DNA of 64,000 nucleotides from Rhinopomastus cyanomelas (taxonomy: Eukaryota; Chordata; Aves; Bucerotiformes; Rhinopomastidae): assembly GCA_013400115.1 (NCBI GenBank), contig VXBP01003713.1, positions 62,001 to 126,000 on the forward strand, written 5' to 3'. Shown piece by piece: positions 52,423-63,600 of this stretch. The notes beneath the pieces are model-generated. The model was not told the origin of the DNA, did no database searches, and saw only the letters and a list, made by a program, of their open reading frames with translations. The translations under genes and the position numbers were made by a program. How positions within the stretch are numbered: the stretch's first letter is position 1; each line of letters opens with the position of its first letter.

Positions 52423-52594
52423 CTAAACCACGAATGATCCCACCAATGTGTCTGCTGGAGTTGCCCATCAGCAAATGCAACCACTACGAAAACCCTGTGC
52501 TTGTAGCAGGATGCTAAACAAACCCAGCCACTTCATACAACCAATCTCTTTTAGCATAATAAATACATCAGCTATGGGATATTTTATGAAAATG

Positions 52595-52600
52595 TTTAAT
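52595..52600 (-). terminator. Candidate distal NRP1 poly(A) signal ATTAAA
   Basis: The minus strand reads ATTAAA inside a TTAATTAA palindrome in a strongly AT-rich block. It is the last such hexamer before the flanking CR1 element. The call is made on sequence only. Confidence 0.3.
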
Positions 52601-53931
52601 TAAACTGTTTCTTTGGAATGTAGTAGTCATAGTTTGGAAATTTAAGTTACAGTTCAGTTCTATGTGGTTTTTTTTTAACGCTACTCAGTGTCTGAGAATA
52701 CAAATGTCATTTAAAGTTAAGGCTTCGCTGTTCATTTTGAAACAACAATTTACAAGTGTCATATTGTCATAGAAAATAAAAATTTCTGTAAAAAAAATTT
52801 GCACAAAGTTTTATGATGGTACAAAACATGAAGCAATAATATACCAGTAAAATGAAATCATTTTACTACAGAAGATTCTTATAGTTTTTCAATAAAGAAA
52901 AAAATATGTTATTTTACACTTTAAAAATTATGAAACAATCTAAAACAATATAAACTGAACATTTTGTAACACTGCCTTTACAAATTAATAACTTTATAAA
53001 CATATAAATTTCTTAAATATATTTATCAGTGCAAGATACTTTTCAATGTAAAGTTGCAGTATCATTTTTCCTTTACTGAAGGGCAACTTTCATTCTATTA
53101 CCTTCAGAGAAATCAAACCTTCAGTGCTAGATCCTCATTACCATAATCATGTCTGAAGACCACAAAGGAGAGAGATTTCTATTCACGTTCGCTATTCTTA
53201 GTATTTTAAAAGAAGAAAGACTCCAGCAATCACCACCTTTACTGTTCAAATAGAACAAGAACAAGCGCTGGTCTAGAAGCTGTTGCAATCCACAGAAATA
53301 TTTTGGGCTTGGGGTCCCCAGTGGGATGTTCTCCTCAAGGCAACACACGCACATAACTCGCAGTCAAGACAGTGGACTGAAAGTTTTTTCAGCTAAGAAC
53401 AGACCTTCACATCTCCATCACACAGTGGTGGTGTGGGTGTGATACAAGTAGTTTTGAAAAGTCCTTGTTTTCTTTGGGTTAATTAACTAGCTTCTGCAAA
53501 GCCATTATGGTCAGATAACAGTGTTAGACACAAGTGAAAACCCCACCTCTGTCCAAGTGAGTTTGTGACTCCAAAATCATGGACAAACTTCTAGGCAAAA
53601 CTTTCATGTCTCAGGTGCTCTGTCCCACTTTCTGGAGGACCCAAGGTCTGGAGCCTGGGGAGGCAACTCTTCCGTTTTAGGCATCTAAGGCTTTATGACC
53701 TGAAGTGGATGTTTGAATTTTCACGACAGTCCTTGCCTTTAGGATTGCTTTGAAGCACCAACTGTCCACTGTTTTTTTTTCTGTTGAGTGGTGCTTTAAA
53801 ACATTTTCAGCTTCAAAATGAGTATTTTTACCTCCAGTCTCCTTCCCTTCAATTGCTAGGTTACTGGTGGATTTTCTACAGGCCTTTTCTGGTTAATGGT
53901 TAATATTGGTGAAATTACATGCTTCACATCG

Positions 53932-53937
53932 TTTAAT
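53932..53937 (-). terminator. Candidate proximal NRP1 poly(A) signal ATTAAA
   Basis: The minus strand reads ATTAAA about 2.1 kb after the NRP1 stop. It is a common variant signal and would give a shorter mRNA. No further evidence is available. Confidence 0.25.
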
Positions 53938-54976
53938 TGATAAATAGGAGTGGATTCTGCTGCTGTACGTAATTTAAGGCTGAGTTTAAGGCCCTTCTTC
54001 AGGTGTAACTCTGGGCAGGACACTTAGCTGCTCTACTACCAATGGAATTTTGGAAAGGACTCTCTCCGAAAGTCAAATGACTTTGCTGACTCAAGCAATT
54101 CAGTGAAGGAACACACGAGTTCAGCACTCCGAACTCCCTTCCCAACGTTTGCACTGGTTGTGTCTTCTGGTCGGTAGATACCAAGGGGAAAGTTAAAGCT
54201 TCATTCCTTCGCTGCCTCCCCAGTTATGGCTGTGCTGCCTGCAGGTCACCACGGAAAACCCATGGGCTCCCCTCACACCTACCAGAGAGGAGCAATCCCT
54301 CTGGTCCTTTGTCTCCTCCTAAGGAACCCTGTGGGAGACAAAGTCTTGTTTCCTTTTTACCCTTTTGTTGGACCAGCTGCATAGGCTGCGGTTGTTCATC
54401 CCAAAACACTAAAACATTGCCACATGGTTGTCCAGCACATTCTTCCTACAGCTCACACTGGCGAGCCCAGTGAATCTGTCACTCTACACACTTGTGGGCA
54501 AACAGAAACCTCCTGGTATGAAATGCCAATTGGGTATAACAGGGTGGTTAGCACATAGCCTACATACACTGTGGGCCTTTGTTCTGCTCTCAGGACCCAT
54601 GCACAAGCCACATTAGCATTGATTAGCATGAAAAGACGTGGTTGCTGAAAGGGCAACAGGTTGCTGGGTTCAGGCAGGGGCTGCAGGAGGAAAGTTTCTC
54701 ACTTTAAAGGCAGTATTTTCATAAGGAGATCCTTTTCCCTCGTGTAATTAACAGGCAAGCTGTTCAGGATAAAAGACATGTTTCATGACTTCAGGAAAAA
54801 AGATACTGTCACTTTATGCTGTTAAGAAGAAGCCCAAAGTTCAACTTTGGAGGGTAAAGTTAAGAATTTTCCCTTACTTTTTAACACAAACTCTAATAAA
54901 ATCCTTTGCCATTACCAGCAAGTTAAAGCTGCAGTTTTCTTTCCTTGGCAATGGCAAATGCTTACGCAATCTACTC

Positions 54977-55018
54977 AGAGAGAGAAAGAGAGAGAGAAAG
55001 AGAAGAGAAAGGGAGAGA
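54977..55018. repeat. GA-rich simple repeat in the probable NRP1 3' UTR
   Basis: This is an imperfect run of GA and GAAA units, about 42 bases on the plus strand, so the mRNA would carry a CU-rich tract. A shorter GA-rich run lies near 55740-55760. Pyrimidine tracts of this kind can bind PTB-type proteins, but nothing here shows that they do. Confidence 0.85.
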
Positions 55019-56044
55019 TTTTACATTTGAAAATACATTCTATATGAAAGAACAATAAAAGGGGATATTGCAGCTTTATACAAAAGGGTCAAGAGACATG
55101 AAGTTGAGATACAGAAGCAGAACAATCGAGCCAGTTTGTCAGATCTGATCAGCCATTGCCTTGCTGAGGCTACCTCCTAACACTAAAATATACTTTTCTT
55201 TCAGTCAGTGAGCCATCAGAACACGGTTGAAGACAAAGGCGTAACTGCAGAGAAGCAGAGCTGTAGTTAATGTTAACACAATGAGAAACAGTACAAACAA
55301 AAAGGCACTTGAGAGGACATACACTAGCCAGTGCCAAGGACTTTTTTTTCCGGTTTTAGGCAGTACACTTGGTTACCAGTTGTGTCTGCTGATGGCACAA
55401 ACTCTTTTATGGAGTTCACAAGCACAAAATTTAGTACAACACTGAAAAACATCAATAAAATTTGACTGTATTGCTTCGTAAACAGAGCTGACACACTATA
55501 TCTGTACTGAGGCAGCAGTACTTTCAAAAACATCCTAACCCTTCTTTGCCTATGCACAACACGAGCAATTATACACAAATACAGGTGCAGGAGTCCACTA
55601 AATTGCTGTTACTCCAATATTTTCTGGGCACTGAACTATAGACAGCATGTCCATCCAAAGGACCCCACTGAATACATTTTGTGACAGCATCTTGGATTTT
55701 GCACAGTAGAACCAAAATTCTCCATTAACAGAACGCAAAAGAGAAAGAGAGAAAGAAAGACAAAATGAACTCTAAGTCAATCTTACTTGGTCTCAACACC
55801 AGCATTTGATTATTCCAAATAAAACCAACGGAAAAAGCAGACTGTACATGATTCAGATTGTTAACACAGATCGCAGTCCATGTTTATCGGTTACACACTC
55901 ATTGAAGCTCCTGAGAAAAGCTTGGCTCAGTGTCATCAATGCACTTGTCAGCCTGTACAGTAAAAGAAGACTCAGTTCCCCAGCACGACCGAACCATGTC
56001 CTTCCATCCAGATTCTCTGACACTTCTCCAGTCGCTTTACACCT

Positions 56045-56334
56045 TCATGCTTCCGAGTATGAATTCTGTGTGTTTAGTTTATCTTTTTTCAGTTTTACAC
56101 CATCAACCAGTTCAAAATTGTAATTCTCCAGTGCAGACAAGTTCCTCTCTGACATCCCATTGTGCCAACAGGCGCAGTACAGGACAACTCCACAGATGGC
56201 TCCTAAAAGCACTCCGAGTGCACTCATGGCTATGATGGTAATAAGGATTGGATCTAGGGTCTTCAGGACGTTGCCCGGTTTCCTGGAGATGTTATCGTCA
56301 TAGTCCTCGCCCGAGCGGTACGGAGGGGTGTACC
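56045..56334 (-). CDS. NRP1: NRP1 terminal coding exon: membrane-proximal segment, transmembrane helix, cytoplasmic tail
   Basis: This is the last coding exon of neuropilin-1, with 95 residues and a TGA stop at 56047-56045. It begins after AG at 56336-56335 and takes its first base from the 60-nt exon (G+GG makes glycine). In order it encodes a juxtamembrane segment (YTPPYRSGEDYDDNISRKPG), a hydrophobic helix of about 25 residues containing the spaced glycines GVLLGAICG (two overlapping GxxxG motifs, known to drive neuropilin dimerisation in the membrane), and a cytoplasmic tail of about 44 residues with HNGMSERNLSALENYNFEL. The final Ser-Glu-Ala is the PDZ-binding end known to bind GIPC1/synectin. 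The tail is almost the same as mammalian NRP1 and differs from NRP2, so the paralogue is clear. Reading continues open upstream of the exon to about 56449, but that part is intronic. Confidence 0.97.
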
Positions 56335-57524
56335 CTGGAACGGAGCAAAGAGCGGCAACATTTTCAGAGTGCGTTCTAATTAGAACTTTGCCTGATGAGG
56401 GGGAAAGCTGGTGAAGGAACATCAAGCTTCTGCATACACTGCTGCACAACTTGAAAGCCTAGCTTCTAGGAGGCAAACACCGCTTTGTGGCCCAAACAGC
56501 TGTTGTTTTTTTCCATACTGTTCTCCAGTCCTTGAATCTCCTGCATGGCGGCAGGGGTCTGATTCTGCCTTGGACTAATTGGAAGTGAGAAGAACAAATA
56601 ACCAGGACTCTTGGCTGTATTTTGCCAGGTTGCAGTGTTTAGCTCAAACATGTTAATTATACCCTGTTTGGCTCTGTATGAATGTTTTGAGCCGTAGACA
56701 CTGGCTGAGAATCTCCAACCATTTTGTATCCATCTCCACTGACTTCAGGATTGGACCCTGAAGCAGTGACAGACTGATATGGAGGAGCGCTCTGCCCCCG
56801 TCAGTCAAATATTCACAGGGTATCAAAATGTTTTCCCTCAACCTTTTCAGTTTATGAAAGGCATCCGACAAGCTTGCAAACTTTTGCTAGTTGTTTCAGA
56901 AGAAGCCAACACATACTTTCAGACAAGACCTCCTTTCACTGACATCAATCCTACCAATCCCATTCACTGGAACAGAAGAAAACCTAAGCTCATTGCCAGA
57001 AAAACGGAAGCATATTTTATTATTGGGACAAACGACGATTATGATCCATTTAATGATCCATTTGCAGCTATCACCACTGACAGTGACAACCTTTGGTAGA
57101 CTGGTCACAAAATGGCACCTTCAGCCAGGTCTGAAACAATTAGCCTGATGAGTGTTGAGCCTAATTACCTAAACACTGTCTGAGTCATAACTTGTAAGAT
57201 CTAATGAATGATAGCTGCTTCTTCAGCTGTGGTGAAGCCTTCTGGGCACCAAAATATTAGGGAGGCACAGTGTGCATCTGTGTATATGTATACGAATAAA
57301 ACTAATTGTGCACATAAAATTGGAGAGGATTGGGGCAGGTATAAATAATATATCATGGAATATGAATATCATAAGACATAGAAGACTACAGCTATGAAAA
57401 CCTTCAGATAAATCAAAAAACCTTACCAGAATATGCAGTTAGAGAAGTTCCCTACAGAATACACAAATTCACATGAACATGCACTTTGCGATTCATTCCC
57501 TTTTAACAACAGCACTATTTTTAC
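56335..57524 (-). other. NRP1 intron before the last exon
   Basis: This intron is about 1.19 kb, with GT at 57524-57523 and AG at 56336-56335. No repeat is recognised in it. On the opposite strand 56779-57099 is open for 106 codons, including a run of Asp, Asn and Phe near its end. It matches nothing I know and is probably chance. Confidence 0.85.
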
Positions 57525-57584
57525 CTGTCTGGTTACTTTCTGAGTCTTCTTCCTCATCTATTTCATTCTCCACATCAGTTGATT
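57525..57584 (-). CDS. NRP1: NRP1 60-nt acidic linker exon, probably alternatively spliced
   Basis: This small exon encodes the linker between the MAM domain and the membrane. It reads STDVENEIDEEEDSESNQT, with nine Asp or Glu residues. The acceptor is AG at 57586-57585, and the donor is ACAG followed by GTAA at 57524. It begins and ends in phase 1, so skipping it keeps the frame and would leave a single arginine codon (A+GG) in its place. The human gene has an exon at the same place encoding a different 17-residue linker, and an isoform lacking it with one arginine at the join is known. The sequence is poorly conserved with mammals, so the call rests on position, phase and splice sites. It is too short to be found as an ordinary open frame. 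Confidence 0.88.
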
Positions 57585-59866
57585 CTAATGAAGCAAAGAG
57601 AATTGACACTGATTATTAGGGTTACAAACACCGATTGACTATCGCGCTGGCAATAATGTTGTAGCAGATTTTCCTGTGTCAGAGCATCATTATGTCAGCT
57701 TGACAGGACTGTTCATTATAATGGGCTCTGAAAATTCATGGAGAAAAAGGAGAGATTTAAAAACTCCTCTCCGCCCAGTCTTGGCACAGTTTTTATTATC
57801 AGCAGGGGTTTTCCAAGCTGGGGAGAGAGAAATCAGTGCAATGAATTAGCATCTCATTCATGGTATTTACAGTTTTGGAGCCCAAATCCATAACACTTCA
57901 TCAGCACAGGCAAAGTCAAAAACAAGAACAGTTTCACTGACTGCAGTGAGACCACTTGTGCTTGGGCTTCAAACTCGGCTTTTGGCTTTAGCTTCCACAG
58001 ACCAAATTTGTGCTCAGCATCTGGGTTGAGCAACCAAAACATATGGAGATAGGAAAAGAAGTTACTCTCCTTTCTCCTTTTGAAGTCAGGTAAATACCAT
58101 CACTGTGGTCCCAGTACCCTTCCTGGCACTGAGGACACTGCAGGACGACCAAGCAATGCCAGTGTCAGTCTGGAGGCAGAAGATGAGCCCCAGGAGATGG
58201 ACGGTGTGATAAAAGGAGGTTGTACAGTTTTCTCGTCCTGCAGTGAAGTCACGATACAGTTGGAGTCTGTCATGTCCTCTAAAGGGAGAGTACCCCCTTT
58301 TATTGCTCTCATTTGTGCTGCCAACTCACGGGGCATGTTTATATTTCTAATGCTGAGGGTGGTCAGTTCTATACCCTCTCCCACACAGAAGTCATTGTTT
58401 CATCTCCATCATGAAGGACAGGGTTCAGTTGCTTGTGTTTATCTTGGGTTGCTGCTGCCAAACTATGTGAAGAACGCAATGAACATATGACCAGCAGTGA
58501 CAGGAATAACTCAACACTGGCCAGAAATAAAAGGATTCAAATAGCCTCTCAATAATAGCCCAGTTCAGATGTGGAAAACACCATGTTCTGACATGACTGT
58601 GTGTCCTACATGTGTGGGAGCCACAACAAACTCAGTCTTGCAGGAGAGCAGAGGACAGAACAAGGGCCATTTTGCCCTGTCTATGTATCCTGTAGGTGTT
58701 TGATAGGACCCTTTAATACAGAATTCCAGTAGGCTTGGTAGTGAGCGATCTAAAACGGGTGGATAAATAAAATTGGATTTTGAGCACTAATTAAAAAAAG
58801 AGAAGGGCATGAGGACAAACAGAGAAATTTAAACAGGGTAGTAGTTTAAAATATAGGGAGGTGTGAGAAAGTGAACATGCTGGGACCCACGTCCATAGGA
58901 CATCAGTTCTGACCTGAACAACTGCAGTTGCTGTGGTAGTGTGCTGAAACCCATGGCATTTACAACGAATAAAGCTATGGGCCTGTTCTGGATTTGGTGA
59001 AATCGTGTGTGCTTGTGGTATTCCTGCACTGAACTCTTCCAGCATACAAGGAGTTAACTCTGCGGGGATGTTTACTTTTCCCTCCTGAGCAAAGCAGTGA
59101 GCACAGGTTAGGTGGGCAGAGGTTGGTGGGGTGATGTGTGGGGGGGGTCCTTAATTGGGGACACGGTATTCCTTTCCCCCTCTTCTTGGTAGTCCCTCCC
59201 TGTTTGTGGCCTGTCTGTCCTTCTGTGGCTCTCTGTCTCTCTTCTGCTCCCCCGCCCCCCCCCCCTTTTCCCCCTTCCCTTTTTATTTTCCTCTTATCTC
59301 TGTTCTCTCCTGCGAATTTTCAGACTGCTGCCTAGGAAACTACTTTAATGGAATGTTTAAGTTTTGCTCAGGAGATTTCCCAGTCTTTCCTTTTTACTCC
59401 TGCCTCGTCCGTGGCTTTTAGCATCTCTTAGGAATCAGGGGTCATCAGGTCTGGGCGTGGGGAGGGGTGGACTCGAATTGAGGAAGGATATACCTTTTCC
59501 CCCTTTTTCTCTTTTCCTTTCCCTTTTTTGTTGTTTTGGTTTTTTTCCCCTACTAATAAAATCTTTAATAAAGTTTAACAAAGTTGAATATTTCTAATTC
59601 CAGTTTCCGGACGTGTGGTTTTTTACCTCTTTTCTCCCTCTCTGGGGGGTGGGAGGACATTTCCGTCTGCACAGTTGAGCAGATTATGATTTTGTGGGCT
59701 AACCTGGTGCTAACCCGTGACAGGGCCCAAGCAGAATGCTTTCAGCACAAAGCTTCCTGTACAGCAAACAGTTACCTACCTCTTTCAGAAGGACAAAGCT
59801 GGCTATAAAACAAAATAAATAACGTTCCGGATGCGATTTCTATATGTTCTTGCTACTCGTACTTAC
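57585..59866 (-). other. NRP1 intron between the MAM-end exon and the acidic linker exon
   Basis: This intron is about 2.28 kb with consensus ends. It contains a probable LTR at 59098-59722 and an unexplained stretch at 58080-58490 that is open for long distances on both strands. The rest is AT-rich and shows nothing recognisable. Confidence 0.85.
59098..59722 (+). mobile_element. Probable solo LTR of an endogenous retrovirus, in an NRP1 intron
   Basis: This stretch of about 625 bp differs sharply from its surroundings. It begins TGAGCACAGGTTAG and ends GGTGCTAACCCGTGACA, so the ends are roughly inverted copies (TG...GGTTAG and CTAACC...CA). It is strongly pyrimidine-rich in the middle, with a run of eleven C at 59255-59265, and has two overlapping AATAAA-type signals near 59555-59575, as expected of an LTR U3-R-U5 layout. 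No retroviral coding sequence flanks it. The six bases before it (AAGCAG) also occur a few bases after it, which could be an imperfect target duplication or chance. Its orientation is opposite to NRP1. I recall bird LTRs with similar ends but cannot name the family. Confidence 0.5.
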
Positions 59867-59960
59867 TTCGGCAATCCTCTTGTGCCACGTGATTGTCGAT
59901 TTTAATATCATCCACAGCAATTCCTCCAGTTCCTTTGCCAATTTCTCCCTCAATAACCAC
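59867..59960 (-). CDS. NRP1: NRP1 exon encoding the end of the MAM domain
   Basis: This 94-nt exon encodes 31 residues plus one base. They include VVIEGEIGKG, GGIAVDDIKI and AQEDC, the conserved end of the MAM domain with its closing cysteine. The acceptor AG lies at 59962-59961 and the donor is GTAAGT beginning at 59866, a consensus site. The reading frame enters at phase 0 from the 275-nt exon and leaves at phase 1. The leftover base A joins AA of the next exon to make lysine, as in the DCxK junction of other vertebrate neuropilin-1 proteins. No damage is visible. Confidence 0.95.
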
Positions 59961-60415
59961 CTGCAAAGGAAGATAATGTTCACATTGTTTCCCAGCTAAT
60001 TCACAGTTGCAGCACTCACAGTATCTTAATTAGTTGTTAACACATGTATGTTGATTGCTGCTTGCCGGTCTGCACTGCCTGCCTTCCTGAATTTATACAT
60101 GCAAATGTGAATTGACAGAATGTTCTCATATCATTAAAGACATCTGCACCAGCAGCAAAACTGTGCCAGGGATGAAGTTTTATGACATATGAAACATGGT
60201 TTAGAAACGATTTATTTGATCAGGTTGCTTATACTACTTTCACCTGATACACCGTGAAATGTGCCACTGCCGTGACTGTCACAGCAACAGCACCTCATCT
60301 GTAGGTGCTGTCTGCATAAACCCTTGAGTGGCTGTGGTGTACAAAACATGACCAGAACATGGCCAGTCTTACTGGCCTTGGCTCTGTTAGTTCAGCGAGG
60401 AGCGGCCAAGCTCAC
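59961..60415 (-). other. NRP1 intron inside the MAM-coding region
   Basis: This is a 455-bp intron that splits the MAM domain at a codon boundary. No repeat is recognised in it. Confidence 0.9.
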
Positions 60416-60690
60416 CTGATAGTGTTTCACAGACTTGTGAAGCAGAACGCGTCCTTCCTTCCAGCTGTTTGCCTGGTGCCCGCTCAGGGTCCACAGCACC
60501 TGGTCATATTCATCTGGCTTTTGGTACCTCAGCTTGATCTTCAAGGTGCCAACATGTGCACCAGACATGTGGTACCAGAAAGTCATGCAGTGGGCAGAGT
60601 TCTGTGAGTAAATCACGGGGCTCAGCAGCCGGGCGACTTTGCCTTTCTGGCTTTCATCCGCTTGCGAGTAAATGAAATTGCCATCTCCTA
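60416..60690 (-). CDS. NRP1: NRP1 exon encoding most of the MAM domain (internal exon)
   Basis: This is an internal coding exon of neuropilin-1, the single-pass co-receptor for class 3 semaphorins and VEGF165. It encodes about 91 residues including GDGNFIYSQADE, CMTFWYHMSGAHVGTLKIK and WKEGRVLLHKS, which I recognise as the core of the NRP1 MAM domain, an extracellular module linked to receptor association. The exon starts after an AG at 60692-60691 and ends in CAG before GT at 60415-60414. It is 275 nt long: it opens with the last two bases of a valine codon and ends on a codon boundary, which fits the next exon. There are no internal stops. The residues match NRP1 better than NRP2 from memory, and the C-terminal exon settles the paralogue. 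The preceding exon (start of MAM, C2 and CUB domains) is not visible before the right edge. Confidence 0.95.
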
Positions 60691-63600
60691 CTGTGACAGA
60701 AGGACTGTGTTAGGAATAACCAACAGTTTTCATTTTGTTTGTTCACTTAAGAAGCCCTGACCTCCCCTCATCACTTTGCTTTCTTTCCATGCTGGTGGGT
60801 CAAGTCTCACAAGCAAGGTGGGGGTTCGACTAGATGACCATTGCACCCCTCTTGTGGCAGCCTCCTTTGCTGTTCACTGGGATGCTTTGTGTCGAGAGTG
60901 AACCACCGCAAGACGGTCACTACGTGTCACACGCAAGGCGTTTGCTTTTGCTCAGAGAAGGAGGCAAAAGCATGTTTGATGCAACAGCATCTTCCTCATT
61001 AGTCAGCGCGCATCTTCTGAAGAAAGCCAGTTCCAGAGGCTAAACAGAAATCCCTGGGGCCTACTCTACCCTAATGGTGCAGATAGCTGTTTTAAACCTC
61101 TCCTTAAAGTAATCTGTGCTTGAGAAGGCAGAGTCAGAGTGGGAAGAACACTGGAGGATAAAACAGCTTTGAACAGCCGTGCTCAGAGATCACGCACCGA
61201 GAGCTGAACAGTGTTCCTGAACAGGAGCACTGTCACTAACGGCACCGGTGTCTTCCTCACTGCTTTATACTAACATGCTTGGCTTTGTATGTTTGTGGCT
61301 ATTTACTGAAAGAGTAAAATTGTGGCTGGCATTTTCTGAGGTGGATTTATCTTGAAATACATGTAGAAATCCGAGCATCTAGTACCCATAACTTGGAAGA
61401 AGGCTTGCCTCACTACACTGGAGAGAAGCACGTGGAGAGTATGGTTAGTCTGGTAACTTGCTAAGTAAGTTACTGACTACAGAGAATGCTTCTGATTTAC
61501 ACCAGCCAGGTAACCATTCCAGGCATCTTTTGAACACCTTCTTTGCACAGACTTATGGTGCAATGATGTGATGTTCACCCTGGTGTGTTTAAGAATAGAC
61601 TGCATGTGTCATGCACTCAGACAGAAGGATGGAGGCTGCATTTGCTGGCATTGCTAGAAAGTTATTCTGAAAGCAGAAAGAAGAAAATAACAAGATGAAA
61701 TAGTATTTCTCGAATGCTGGGGCAGGTATGCGTACCTCTGCTCATACAGGTGCTTAAACACAAGTGAAAAGCAGCAAAAGATGTTTCAGAAGGGTGCTGT
61801 TTTATCCACCTTTGTTCACACATGACATGCTTGAATTTCATTTGAAACAATGCATTATTAAGACTTGCTGGATCATAATGGTACAGTAATCGCTAACGAA
61901 GAAGGAAAGATGAGCACTGCTCCTCTGAATTATAAATGGGACTGGGTAGTAAAAGGTGAGCCAAGAACAAAGAGGACTAAGTTAAACCCAGTGACTGGTA
62001 AAAGGGGGCCTAAAGAGACTATTTAACAAGAGATGAGGATGTTTTCTTTCATCTGGATTTTAATGTGGGCAGTCAGAGGTATCCTGGCCAATATGAATGT
62101 GGTCTTCCAAAGAGTTGAAAAAATGGTGATAGGGAAATCCAAAGAGAGAAAACAAAGGAAAACAGTCAGCGTAGACGAGTAGCTCAGTTGGAAGACCTAT
62201 CTCTGGCCAGATTTAATCATACCGTGCAATGTGAAGGGACATACTACATATCTTGCTGTCTTAAATCAATCGCTGTCGAACATCACTTCTGTGGAGTTTC
62301 TTCAGCTTTGTGCATGTGTAGCTGAGAGCAAGATGTGTCTCAGAGTCGCTCACTGTAGTTTTCCCAATATATAGGGTGGCCTTGCCGTGCAGCATTGTCA
62401 CTGAGGGACTTGTTTGGGATGTCAGCGCCATGCAGACTGCTTGTGGTCTGTGTTCACACCCACCAGGCTCACTCTGTAGGTGCTAACAGGGGAACGGCGA
62501 GCCTGGCAGGGGAAGGTGCCCGTAGAGTTGGAGGAACATTTTGGAAAATGTTGGAAGTTACTACAATAAGGAGAAAAAGGGGCTACCTGTAGGTCTTATC
62601 AAAGCACAGCTAACAGAACAAATAAGCCTTCTGCACTAGCAGGGCCCAGAGGAAACAACAAAATCTTATCTGAAGAAGATAATTTCTTCATCTTTTGATT
62701 GAAGACAGGTTCAGTCTCTCTATAATCCTCGCTGGCAAAGTGCAGATAGCTCTCGTTTTCAGAATATGATTGCAGCACTAGGTCAGGAACTCTGCCTTCA
62801 TTGTCTTAATTAGAGCTTTACTTATGCATGCCTTTTAGATTTTGTCAGGCTCTGGCTAACACAGCTTTTAACCTCCTTTCAATGTCAGATCCTACTAAGC
62901 CATTCCACTTTACTCTACATCAATTTTTCCACCATTACAGCCTTCACTTCAGCTAACTGCATTTAGTTAATTTGATGCCATTTATTTGTACAACGCCTTT
63001 TATAGACAAAGTCTTATAAGTTTTTTTTCATTGAAACTACTGTACTTGTCTCAAGATTCAATTGAAAGTGTCTCAGAATTTAAAAAGTCCAATTTTGTCT
63101 AATTTCCTTGTCATTCTCATTAGGCAAAGGGGTTGCAGGAGTGGGAAGGGGGATTCATCTCAATACATTTGATTAATGCGCACGTATGCAAAAGAGAGCA
63201 CTAAAGGGGGAGGCTGTGCAGGTCATGCTGTGCCCTTCCTTCTCCACTAGCCAGCAGCATATTTATTGCCCAATTATGCAGAGCCATGGCTTAGACACCG
63301 CAAAATCAACCAATCAATTTCCCAGGGTGGTATTTCTGGAAAAACTATGCATGAGTAAAGGGATGGCTGTAATCTCGGGCTTGTGCTGGAGAGGAGGAGG
63401 GCATGGAAATACATCCATCTGGGAAGTTTCAGCCGCAATACCTTTCTGCAGGGGGCTGTCCCTGGAACCACAAGCAGGAACAATGTGAGTTTTGTTCTCA
63501 ATGGTGTCACTTGGTGAGTGGCACTTGCAGAAAATTTGGTCATTCAGATTTTATTTCTAACCCAGATGATGGTTATCCAGAGAAGGGAATATCTTCAATT

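Larger units (their letters stand above)
52570..56044 (-). other. NRP1: NRP1 3' untranslated region (extent inferred)
   Basis: This is the AT-rich stretch just downstream of the NRP1 stop, with no other gene visible in it. No canonical AATAAA is seen on the minus strand here. The nearest substitutes are ATTAAA at 53937-53932 and at 52600-52595, which would give a 3' UTR of about 2.1 or 3.45 kb. Human NRP1 also has a 3' UTR of more than 2 kb. The stretch contains a GA-rich simple repeat near 55.0 kb and AT-rich blocks at 52.6-53.1 kb. The left boundary is a guess placed just past the second signal and before the CR1 copy ending near 52420. Confidence 0.5.

Noticed and set aside
1..52500. ITGB1 or another neighbour of NRP1
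   Set aside because: In other vertebrates ITGB1 lies on this side, but no integrin exon or other known coding exon is recognisable here.
56779..57099. 106-codon open frame antisense in an NRP1 intron
   Set aside because: No homologue recognised and no independent evidence of transcription on that strand.
56045..60690. NRP2 instead of NRP1
   Set aside because: The tail LENYNFELVDGVKLKKDK and the MAM residues agree with NRP1. NRP2 has a different end.
60817..60850. CR1 remnant in an NRP1 intron
   Set aside because: Only about 30 bases resemble the 'gactagatgacc' segment. Too short to be sure.
62170..62245. tRNA gene
   Set aside because: Only the A box matches. There is no B box, no paired acceptor stem and no anticodon arm that fits.
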